Source of the DNA: Desulfuromonadales bacterium | GTDB taxonomy: Bacteria; Desulfobacterota; Desulfuromonadia; Desulfuromonadales; BM103 | Length of the DNA stretch: 13,084 nucleotides | NCBI GenBank assembly: GCA_030614505.1 | Contig: JAUWTX010000030.1 | Span: 1-13,084 of the forward strand | Direction: 5' to 3' | Shown here: positions 5,331 through 11,946 of the stretch, one piece after another | Layout of the letters: each line of letters starts with the position of its first letter | Position numbering within the stretch: the first letter of the stretch is position 1 | Position numbers and translations under genes: made by a program | Notes under the pieces: model-generated | Databases searched by the model: none | The model's input: the letters and a program-made list of their open reading frames with translations, nothing else | What the model was told of the DNA's origin: nothing

Positions 5331-6953
5331 ATGCCGGAATTCACTTACCAGAACCCTTTCCCCCTAGAGGCAGACAAGACCGAGTACTACAAGATCGAAG
5401 GATCCGAAAAGTACGTCAGTACCGTCAATTTCGATGGTAAGGATGTCCTTAAAGTTGACCCTGAGGCCTTAACAGTACTTTCCAATGTGGCTATGAAGTA
5501 CATCTCCTTCCTGCTGCGCAAAGAACACAATGAACAGGTCGCCAAAATCCTGACAGACCCTGAAGCCTCCCGTAACGACATGGGCGTGGCTTTGGCCTTT
5601 TTACGCAACGCCATGGTCTCGGCACAGTTCGAACTGCCGACCTGTCAGGATACAGGCACTGCTACTGTTGTCGCCAAGAAGGGCCAGCAGGTCTGGACCG
5701 GCGTCAACGATGCCGAATACCTCTCCAAGGGTGTTTTCAAAACCTACACTGAAGAAAACCTGCGCTACAGCCAGACCGTAGCACTCGACATGTACACGGA
5801 GAAGAATACCGGCACCAACCTGCCGGCACAAATCGACCTCTATGCTACTGAGGGTGACGCCTACAAGTTCCTCTTCGTAGCCAAGGGCGGTGGTTCTGCT
5901 AACAAGACCATGCTCTTTCAGGAAACCAAGGCGTTGCTCACCCCGGACAAACTCTTCGATTTCCTGGTTGCCAAAATGAAAACCCTCGGCACTGCAGCCT
6001 GCCCACCTTACCATCTTGCCTTCGTCATCGGCGGCACCTCGGCCGATGCAGTCATGAAAACCGTCAAACTAGCCTCCGCCAAGGAGCTTGATGGCCTGCC
6101 GACTGAAGGCAACGATCACGGTCAGGCGTTCCGCGATATCGAGCTGGAAGAGAAGCTGCAAGTTGCGGCACAGGACCTCGGTATCGGCGCGCAATTTGGC
6201 GGCAAGTACTTCACTCATGACGTACGCGTTATCCGCCTGCCCCGCCACGGTGCATCCTGCCCCCTGGGCATGGCAGTCTCCTGCTCGGCAGATCGCAACA
6301 TTAAAGCCAAGATCACCAAGGATGGTCTCTTTGTAGAGGAGATGGACCGTGATCCGGGCCGTCTGCTACCAGAAAAGTACCGCACGGCCAAGCATGAGCA
6401 CGGTTACAAGCTCAACCTCAACCAGCCGATGGAAAATATCCTGGCCGAACTGACCAAGCTCAAAGCTGGCGATGCCCTGCTGCTCAACGGCACCATCGTG
6501 GTCGGGCGAGACATTGCCCACTCCAAGTTCAAGGAAATCATCGACAATGGCAAACCGCTGCCCGAATACCTGAAGAAGCATCCGATCTATTATGCCGGCC
6601 CGGCCAAGACTCCGGAAGGTCGCCCCTCCGGTTCCTTCGGCCCAACCACAGCTGGCCGCATGGACAGCTACGTTGGACTGCTGCAGGAGAATGGCGGATC
6701 AATGGTCATGATCGCCAAAGGCAACCGTTCCCAACAGGTCCCCGATGCATGCAAGAAGTTTGGAGGGTTCTACCTCGGCTCCATTGGCGGCCCGGCCGCC
6801 CTGCTCGCTGACGAGAACATCACCAAGGTCGAATGCATCGACTTCCCTGAACTCGGCATGGAAGCTGTCTGGCAGATCGAAGTCGTGAACTTCCCGGCCT
6901 TCATCCTCGTCGACGACAAGGGTAACGATTTCTTTAAACAGTTAGGTCTGTAA
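5331..6953 (+). CDS. fumA: Class I (iron-sulfur) fumarate hydratase
   Basis: Converts fumarate and malate in the TCA cycle using an oxygen-sensitive [4Fe-4S] cluster. The 540-residue protein has the alpha (N-terminal) and beta (C-terminal) parts in one chain, as in E. coli FumA/FumB. The three cluster cysteines fall at C105 (PTCQDTGT), C224 (TAACPPYH) and C318 (AVSCSADRN), exactly the positions known for E. coli FumA. The C-terminal part has the family segments KTPEGRPSGSFGPTTAGRMDSYV and LGSIGGPAALLA broken across 426-492. The start is fixed by AAAGGAGAG (5317-5324) seven bases upstream. It is flanked by its own promoter and terminator, so it is probably monocistronic. The symbol could equally be fumB; the family call is firm. 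As an Fe-S enzyme it depends on the isc genes next door. Confidence 0.96.
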   Translation: MPEFTYQNPFPLEADKTEYYKIEGSEKYVSTVNFDGKDVLKVDPEALTVLSNVAMKYISFLLRKEHNEQVAKILTDPEASRNDMGVALAFLRNAMVSAQFELPTCQDTGTATVVAKKGQQVWTGVNDAEYLSKGVFKTYTEENLRYSQTVALDMYTEKNTGTNLPAQIDLYATEGDAYKFLFVAKGGGSANKTMLFQETKALLTPDKLFDFLVAKMKTLGTAACPPYHLAFVIGGTSADAVMKTVKLASAKELDGLPTEGNDHGQAFRDIELEEKLQVAAQDLGIGAQFGGKYFTHDVRVIRLPRHGASCPLGMAVSCSADRNIKAKITKDGLFVEEMDRDPGRLLPEKYRTAKHEHGYKLNLNQPMENILAELTKLKAGDALLLNGTIVVGRDIAHSKFKEIIDNGKPLPEYLKKHPIYYAGPAKTPEGRPSGSFGPTTAGRMDSYVGLLQENGGSMVMIAKGNRSQQVPDACKKFGGFYLGSIGGPAALLADENITKVECIDFPELGMEAVWQIEVVNFPAFILVDDKGNDFFKQLGL

Positions 6954-6971
6954 CAACAACGTCAACGCAAC

Positions 6972-7001
6972 AAAAAAGCCCCGGATTTCCGGGGCTTTTT
7001 T
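6972..7001 (+). terminator. Intrinsic terminator after fumarase
   Basis: GCCCCGG and CCGGGGC pair around an ATTT loop and are flanked by six A before and six T after. The near symmetry could let it also stop transcripts on the minus strand, but the gene opposite ends 160 bases away. Confidence 0.93.
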
Positions 7002-7010
7002 GTTCTTGCA

Positions 7011-7128
7011 GCGGGTGGCGGGTGGCGGGTGGCGCGAAAAAGAGATCCATTTCTTTTGACCGGTTCAGGTAACTGATGGTGTCAGTTCAGAGCTTTTGTT
7101 TGGTTAGTCTTTTCTCGCCACACGCCAC
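7011..7128. repeat. GC-rich repeat element with tandem GCGGGTG and inverted arms
   Basis: Three exact copies of the heptamer GCGGGTG lie at 7011-7031. The left arm 7022-7043 pairs imperfectly with the right arm 7108-7128 (TCTTTTCTCGCCACACGCCAC). The right arm shares CTCGCCACACGCCAC with 650-664. This spacer lies between the converging fumarase and ABC transporter genes and holds no gene. Confidence 0.7.
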
Positions 7129-7133
7129 AGCCC

Positions 7134-8948
7134 TTACGCCTGATAATACTCCGCCTGGGAACGGATGAACTGTGCATAAACACCATCACACCTCAACAAC
7201 TCATCGTGACTACCACTCTCAACAATACGACCGTCATCCATGACATAAATACGGTCAGCCAATTGCACTGAAGAAAGTCGATGGCTGATAATCAAGGCAC
7301 TGCGTTGACCGATCACGTTGCGAAATGAGCGGATCATCTCTGCTTCTGCCAAAGGGTCGAGAGAACTGCTTGGCTCGTCAAAAATCAGAAGTGGCGCTTC
7401 ACGAAACCATGTAGGGGCCAGTGCAAGACGCTGCCATTCACCGATGCTAAGTTCCTGACCGGAGTGGAAATGCGTGCCAAGCTGTGTATCCAGTCCATCA
7501 GGAAACTGGCTAATGACCTGGTCCACACCGGCGATCCTGGACGCAGCAAGAAGCTGTTCCGGAGCTGCCTCCTTCTCAACATCCCCCAACCAGATATTTT
7601 CAGCAAGAGTCAGATCAAACTGCGCAAAGTCCTGACTGACAACGCTCACCTGCCGACGCCAGGCTGCCGGCAAAAATGAACGCAGGTCCTTGCCCTCCCA
7701 GCTGAGCTGGCCCTGCTCAGGATCGTATAGACGGCAGACCAATTTGGCCAGAGTCGTCTTGCCGGCACCATTAACACCGACCAGAGCAATGACTTCGCCA
7801 GGATGAATTTCAAAATCAACGCCTTTAAGTGATGGTTCTTTGCGGCTCGGATAGGTGAAATGCAGATCACGACAAACCAGACCAAGGTCAGTCGGTTCCG
7901 GTACAATACTCTGCCCATTGTTCTGTTCGACAGAAACAGGAAGATTGAGGAACACATAGAAATGTTTGAGGAACAGGTTGTCCTCATAGAGCCAGGCCAA
8001 TCCCTGGAGAACATTTTGTAGCGCAGTCAAGGCTCGTTGATAGCCCTGAAAATACATAACAATCACACCGAGTGTCATGCTCCCCTGAATAGCGAAAAAA
8101 GCCATCGCCGCCAAGGTGGCGTAGAGAGCAATGGTTGCTCCGCCCTGGGCCAGGATGTCACGACGGACTCGCCTTGCGTTAATCTCCAGACGACCTTCAC
8201 GTAACTGTCGGCGCAAAGCAGAGAAGCGGTTCATAAAGAGGGAACCGATGCCCAGAAGACGGATTTCCCGGGCAAAATCCAGACTGGTCAACATCCAGTG
8301 ATAGTACCAGGCCTTGCGCTCCAACTGGGCGCGGCTCTGTTCAAAGCCAAAGAGTTGACGGGCATAGACCAGGCGAACAATCCCGGCCGGCAAAGCCGCG
8401 AGGAGTAGCGCCAGACCAACAGCCCAATGGAAGGTAAAGAGTAAACCGACAATACCGATGAGAACACAGGTATTCTGAAGCGTCTGCTTTAACCCATTGA
8501 CGATATTAGCTGGGCGAGACTGAGCATCCTGCTGTACCAGATGCAAGGTGTCATGGAATGACGGGTCTTCGTAATAACCAAGATCGACAGCAATAGATTT
8601 AGCATGAATCACATCGGAGACATGATCTGTTACGGCCAGAGCCTGCGCCTCGGCAACATAAGAACTGACTGCATTGGTCAGAGCATTAGCTAAAGCCACC
8701 AGACCGGCCAGCCCGATCCAGAGAGCAACAGGAGAGAAAGATGCTTCATTCGGCGCCGCAAGGGCGACACCAAGAGCATCGACAATCTGCTTGAGCAGCA
8801 ACAATGCCAGCAAAGGCAGCAGCGTCTGCACAACAAGCAACACAAGACTGATCGCTGCCCAGCGCGGCGCTGCCGACCAGACTAGTCGCCATGCGCGGTG
8901 GAGACTGAATGCTCCTTTGATACGTGATTTGATTGGATCGGGAGTCAT
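7134..8948 (-). CDS. ABC exporter, fused membrane and ATPase domains, probable peptide exporter of the RiPP cassette
   Basis: A 604-residue half-transporter that would act as a homodimer in the inner membrane. Residues about 30-310 form the six-helix exporter domain (hydrophobic stretches near 32-55, 74-95, 160-185, 270-300). The ATPase domain follows: Walker A GVNGAGKTT at 391-399, Q-loop Q439, signature LSIGEWQR at 500-507, Walker B LLIFDEP at 520-526 and switch histidine H556. The GEWQ type of signature is common in exporters of modified peptides such as lasso peptides. The usual ALARA after the signature reads ALAPT here. There is no N-terminal C39 peptidase domain, so leader cleavage must be done by another protein. 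It is divergent from the ScmC-like gene (99-base gap). No clear ribosome binding site precedes the ATG at 8948. The substrate is inferred from its neighbours only. Confidence 0.88.
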   Translation of the reverse strand: MTPDPIKSRIKGAFSLHRAWRLVWSAAPRWAAISLVLLVVQTLLPLLALLLLKQIVDALGVALAAPNEASFSPVALWIGLAGLVALANALTNAVSSYVAEAQALAVTDHVSDVIHAKSIAVDLGYYEDPSFHDTLHLVQQDAQSRPANIVNGLKQTLQNTCVLIGIVGLLFTFHWAVGLALLLAALPAGIVRLVYARQLFGFEQSRAQLERKAWYYHWMLTSLDFAREIRLLGIGSLFMNRFSALRRQLREGRLEINARRVRRDILAQGGATIALYATLAAMAFFAIQGSMTLGVIVMYFQGYQRALTALQNVLQGLAWLYEDNLFLKHFYVFLNLPVSVEQNNGQSIVPEPTDLGLVCRDLHFTYPSRKEPSLKGVDFEIHPGEVIALVGVNGAGKTTLAKLVCRLYDPEQGQLSWEGKDLRSFLPAAWRRQVSVVSQDFAQFDLTLAENIWLGDVEKEAAPEQLLAASRIAGVDQVISQFPDGLDTQLGTHFHSGQELSIGEWQRLALAPTWFREAPLLIFDEPSSSLDPLAEAEMIRSFRNVIGQRSALIISHRLSSVQLADRIYVMDDGRIVESGSHDELLRCDGVYAQFIRSQAEYYQA

Positions 8949-8961
8949 TGCTATTGTTTAC

Positions 8962-8975
8962 CATGCATCAGCATG
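8962..8975. promoter_or_regulatory. Small inverted repeat in the divergent promoter region
   Basis: CATGC-ATCA-GCATG lies 14 bases upstream of the ABC transporter start, inside the only spacer that can hold promoters for both divergent arms. It may be an operator; the evidence is just its symmetry and place. Confidence 0.3.
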
Positions 8976-9033
8976 ATTGGGAACAACCAGAGACGATTTT
9001 TCAGTGGTGTTGTTGTTTAGCGAAGATTCGACT

Positions 9034-9039
9034 TATAAT
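9034..9039 (+). promoter_or_regulatory. Perfect -10 box nine bases before the scmC start codon (possible leaderless start)
   Basis: TATAAT at 9034-9039 is an exact consensus. A weak TTGTTG lies at 9010-9015 with an 18-base spacer. Transcription would begin at about 9046, two bases from the ATG at 9048, and no Shine-Dalgarno sequence is present, which points to a leaderless mRNA. Confidence 0.55.
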
Positions 9040-9047
9040 GTGCCATT

Positions 9048-9956
9048 ATGATTGAGAATGACATAAAACAAAGCATTGGACTGCAAATCGGGCCTCTCTA
9101 CTATCAAATGAATGCCTACGATGGATGGGGTGTTGATGTCATTGAACAAATCTCCGCACATGTAGCCTGCAAAAAGGTGCAATGCAAGCCGGACCGAATC
9201 ATTCACCTCTCTCATCTTCCGGAAGAGGACTCGGGGGACACAACTCAAGCGTCTTTCCCGGACCGATTATGGCCTCAGATATCAGACGAACTAAACCCGT
9301 CGGATTGGCAGCGACACAACAGCCGCCTGGATACAGTATGGTTTTCAACACAGACGATGCATACCTTCTGGAAGCCTGAGACAGATCCAGTCATCGGGCC
9401 TGTTCGCTTTCATCTCCCCTGGGGACTTATTATCGATGATATTATTGCCCGCGGTGGTGGCTTGATCCATGGTGGACTGGCATGTTTCAACGAGGCGGGA
9501 TTACTGTTTCTCGCACCGCCCAGCGGCGGGAAAAGTACCACCCTGAGCACAGCTCCATCCAACTGGCAGGTTTTAAGCGATGATGCTGCCTTGATCTGGC
9601 CGGAAAACGGCAAAGAGTGGCATGCCAGCCCCCTCCCTGCTTGGGGAAACATCATTAACCCCGAAGTGAACTGGCGCTACCCGGGGATGAAACTAGACTG
9701 TTACTGTCGACTCAAGGGGTTGATACTGATTGAAAAAGCATCAGAGGTTCAGCTACTACCAACCTCACCCATTAACGTAGTTGCAAAACTTTATCGGTCG
9801 TTCAATGAATATCCTGCCGCTATAATGGGAAGCCGAAAACAATGGGAACCGCTCTTCCGCATGGCGGCACAGATGGTCCGCGACCTGTCAGGATGGAACC
9901 TTTCCTTGCCGCGTCATGGCGACGTTTGGCCGTTGCTGGCAAAGGAGGCGGTATGA
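9048..9956 (+). CDS. scmC: HprK-like P-loop protein of the SynChlorMet cassette (ScmC-like)
   Basis: A 302-residue protein with the layout of HPr-serine-kinase-like proteins found in peptide-modification clusters. GGGLIHGGLACF at 136-147 is followed by a Walker A loop APPSGGKST at 156-164 and the acidic pair DD at 178-179, matching the HprK order of His-Gly strand, P-loop and DD. The N-terminal 120 residues are less conserved and I do not recognise a domain there. It lacks the full HprK N-terminal half and is not next to a PTS gene, so it is unlikely to act on HPr. Its last codons overlap the next gene by ATGA, so the two are translationally coupled. Its place beside ScmE/ScmF-type radical SAM genes is why I call it ScmC-like. 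The kinase substrate, if any, is unknown. Confidence 0.75.
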   Translation: MIENDIKQSIGLQIGPLYYQMNAYDGWGVDVIEQISAHVACKKVQCKPDRIIHLSHLPEEDSGDTTQASFPDRLWPQISDELNPSDWQRHNSRLDTVWFSTQTMHTFWKPETDPVIGPVRFHLPWGLIIDDIIARGGGLIHGGLACFNEAGLLFLAPPSGGKSTTLSTAPSNWQVLSDDAALIWPENGKEWHASPLPAWGNIINPEVNWRYPGMKLDCYCRLKGLILIEKASEVQLLPTSPINVVAKLYRSFNEYPAAIMGSRKQWEPLFRMAAQMVRDLSGWNLSLPRHGDVWPLLAKEAV

Positions 9957-10549
9957 AGTCCACCACTAAAATGTTCCGTTACCAAGGCCTGAGTATGTGG
10001 CCCTGTTTTCAGGAAGGTGACCTCCTGGAACTATTATCAGTAGACTTCAGCCAGATTCGCATTGGAGATTGTATCGCATATAGCGCTGTCGGGGAGCAAC
10101 TGGCTGTCCACAGGGTAATTGGAAAAAGAGACGATGGTCTAATCACACGAGGGGACGCTCTTTCTGAAGCCGACAATGCACCTGTTCAGGAGTACCAAAT
10201 AAATGGCCGGGTGACGTATCGTCACAGGTTCGGTAAGGAGTGCTCTGTGTCTGGGGGGGTACGTGGACGAATTACCGGCCTCTTCTATCGCTATGCCGGG
10301 CGTATTGATCCAAATCGCTCTTCACGTGGCGGTAAACTGGCAAGGGGAATCCGCGCAACAAGCACGATAGTTTTCAGAATGTTAAGTTATGCATGTGTCG
10401 CCCGCTCGATGAAACTAACAGGAGAACAGAAGATAATAGTGTGGGAGCTAAAGGGACGGATTATCGGACGACAGGATTCAGATAAAGCAGAATATCCTCT
10501 GGTCTGGCCTTGGTCGGTTTTCGTAGAATTGCCAAAAAAAGCGGGGTAA
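9953..10549 (+). CDS. S26-type signal-peptidase-like protein, candidate leader peptidase of the cassette
   Basis: From the ATG at 9953 (AAAGGAGG four bases upstream) the protein has 198 residues. It shows the serine peptidase box GLSMWP with candidate nucleophile S14, then EGDLL, then VHRVIG with H53, then ITRGDA with D68 and D74. A Ser-His-Asp layout is that of the SipW/Sec11 branch (S26B) of signal peptidases, not the Ser-Lys dyad of LepB. No N-terminal membrane anchor is visible; a weakly hydrophobic patch lies near 136-150. It may therefore act in the cytoplasm or at the membrane face on a modified precursor. A longer in-frame reading from 9842 lies wholly inside scmC and was not used. 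It converges on the precursor gene with an 11-base gap. The role in leader removal is inference from family and neighbours. Confidence 0.78.
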   Translation: MKSTTKMFRYQGLSMWPCFQEGDLLELLSVDFSQIRIGDCIAYSAVGEQLAVHRVIGKRDDGLITRGDALSEADNAPVQEYQINGRVTYRHRFGKECSVSGGVRGRITGLFYRYAGRIDPNRSSRGGKLARGIRATSTIVFRMLSYACVARSMKLTGEQKIIVWELKGRIIGRQDSDKAEYPLVWPWSVFVELPKKAG

Positions 10550-10560
10550 GAAAGACGCTT
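10534..10560 (-). terminator. Possible weak terminator after the precursor gene
   Basis: On the minus strand AAGCG pairs with CGCTT over a 12-base loop, and a T-run of seven (10540-10534, shared with the last stem bases) follows. It overlaps the 3' end of the convergent peptidase gene. The stem is short, so confidence is low. Confidence 0.4.
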
Positions 10561-10770
10561 CTATTGTACGCCATTCCCTTTGCTACAAGAAAGCTTGGCA
10601 CCATTCCCAACCGTACAATCGCCGCCTGTCGTCGCACCAGTTCCAGTAGTACACTGAAACGCACCACCAGGGGTAGGCGAGCTACCGACCTTGCACTCAC
10701 CAAAGATCGGCTGACATTGATCAATCGATTTGACCACCGGTTCCTGCCATTGGCGCTTGGTTGAAGACAT
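10561..10770 (-). CDS. Candidate RiPP precursor peptide (69 residues, Cys/Gly/Thr-rich core)
   Basis: This small gene has its own promoter (10802-10830) and an ideal ribosome binding site AAGGAG six bases before the ATG, so it is very likely real. Residues 1-17 are charged and leader-like, with QWQEPVVKSID resembling the W-x-x-P leaders of radical-SAM-modified peptides. The rest is rich in Gly, Thr and Ser with five cysteines (C19, C26, C40, C52, C62). It contains a repeated hexad, GECKVG (24-29) and GDCTVG (50-55), suggesting a core made of cysteine-centred units. There is no signal peptide and no membrane segment. It lies between ScmF and the peptidase gene, 93 bases beyond the ScmF stop on the same strand. 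The modification (for example Cys thioethers) and the cleavage site are unknown. A small structural or metal-binding protein is an alternative, but less likely here. Confidence 0.8.
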   Translation of the reverse strand: MSSTKRQWQEPVVKSIDQCQPIFGECKVGSSPTPGGAFQCTTGTGATTGGDCTVGNGAKLSCSKGNGVQ

Positions 10771-10801
10771 ACAAAACTCCTTCTATTTCTGACTTGCATA
10801 A

Positions 10802-10830
10802 ATCATAAACCAAATCTAACTTGATGCCAA
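10802..10830 (-). promoter_or_regulatory. Promoter of the candidate precursor gene
   Basis: On the minus strand -35 TTGGCA (10830-10825), a 17-base spacer and -10 TATGAT (10807-10802) each match the sigma-70 consensus at five of six positions. The predicted start near 10795 gives a leader of about 25 bases ending in AAGGAG. It allows the substrate to be made in excess over the enzymes. Confidence 0.72.
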
Positions 10831-10863
10831 CCGGCAAACAAGCTGCAAAGCAACAAATCCAGG

Positions 10864-11946
10864 TCAAGTTCGCCTGGAACCCGGAAACAAATTCTCAGCA
10901 TCTGCCTGATCACAGAACCAGTAAGGGGCAAGAAGATTACCAGAGAGCTGATAATTAGCCGCAACACAGCTGCCAAAGCAGGCTGACTTCATCAGGCATT
11001 GAGAACAGATACCCTCCAAACGCTCCGGCAAACCCTCCCTGACTTGCTGAAGCACAGGATGAGAGGACCAGACCTCTTGCAAAGAAGTGGTCATCACATC
11101 CCCCATAGCCAACTCAGCCACATGCTGACCAACCCCGCACAAGGCATATTCTCCACGAGGCAGGATACCGAGGATGTTCAATATCTTACAGACTCCGGCC
11201 TGTGACCCAGACAATATTTTAGCAAGAGATCTAAACGCCATGGGCAGATCCAGTTGGATCGGAAGCGAAGTGCTTTGGGTGAATTCATTTTCTATAGATT
11301 TTGAAATGCCGAGAATTTCTCTGACACTCAAACCCTCTCCTGCCGATGTAAGCTTCTCGCCACGCAATACAGGCTGAAGAACATTCAGTTTGACACTGCC
11401 TGCCCCCAGTTGCTCTGCCAGGGCAAAAAATTTTGGCAACTTGTGATAATTGGCCCGTTGCAGCGTCAGTATCAGCTCAGGTTGGAAACCTGCCGACACC
11501 AGCGCTTCTATCCCCTTTACTGTCCGTTTGAACCCACCCCTGACACCACGTATGGCGTCATGAACTGCTTCGTCAGCACTGTCCAGGCTGACAGACACCT
11601 GGAAAACATCAGAGGATTTCATCTGCTCGGCAAGCGCTCTGGTCACAAGCATGCCGTTCGTTTCAACAGCTCCAGATAACCCGAACTCCTTTTGTATCTG
11701 CAAAAGTTCCGGGAACTGCGGATGCAGTGTCGGCTCACCACCCGTCCATTTAAGTGAAGTCAAACCAAGTGGCAACGCCTGCTCAATGGCTCTCCTCAAG
11801 GCATCAATCTTCAACATGGCACCGGGCTTTGGACCTTGAGACTCGCGCTCCGCTACAAACCAGCAATGGCTACAGGCGCAATTACACCCTTCTGTGAGGT
11901 AAAGGTATAAAGTGCTCAGCACTGGAACTGATGGCGTTACGTCCAT
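10864..11946 (-). CDS. scmF: Radical SAM/SPASM peptide-modifying enzyme, ScmF type
   Basis: A 360-residue enzyme that would use a [4Fe-4S] cluster and S-adenosylmethionine to crosslink or epimerise a peptide. The radical SAM motif is C21-x3-C25-x2-C28 in LYLYLTEGCNCACSHCW, with an additional C23. WTGGEP at 67-72 binds SAM. The C-terminal SPASM part has cysteines at 253, 270, 314, 317, 323, 327 and 345, and ends CVAANYQ ... PYWFC ... NLFPGSRR, which I recognise as the ScmF pattern. I chose the ATG at 11946, preceded by GGGAG seven bases upstream; this overlaps the upstream radical SAM gene by ten bases. A longer frame from 12081 lies entirely inside that gene and was not used. It works beside ScmE, probably on the same peptide. 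The product chemistry cannot be read from sequence. Confidence 0.88.
   Translation of the reverse strand: MDVTPSVPVLSTLYLYLTEGCNCACSHCWFVAERESQGPKPGAMLKIDALRRAIEQALPLGLTSLKWTGGEPTLHPQFPELLQIQKEFGLSGAVETNGMLVTRALAEQMKSSDVFQVSVSLDSADEAVHDAIRGVRGGFKRTVKGIEALVSAGFQPELILTLQRANYHKLPKFFALAEQLGAGSVKLNVLQPVLRGEKLTSAGEGLSVREILGISKSIENEFTQSTSLPIQLDLPMAFRSLAKILSGSQAGVCKILNILGILPRGEYALCGVGQHVAELAMGDVMTTSLQEVWSSHPVLQQVREGLPERLEGICSQCLMKSACFGSCVAANYQLSGNLLAPYWFCDQADAENLFPGSRRT

Noticed and set aside
9842..9952. Longer N-terminal reading (37 extra codons) of the S26-like peptidase
   Set aside because: It lies entirely within the scmC coding region, lacks family similarity, and the ATG at 9953 has a strong AAAGGAGG and ATGA coupling.
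10510..10764. Plus-strand open frame opposite the precursor gene (84 codons)
   Set aside because: It overlaps the end of the peptidase gene and the precursor gene in antisense, is low-complexity basic sequence and has no ribosome binding site.
10859..10878. CCAGG/CCTGG hairpin at the scmF stop codon
   Set aside because: The stem is only five base pairs with a 10-base loop and no T-run follows, so it does not support a terminator call.
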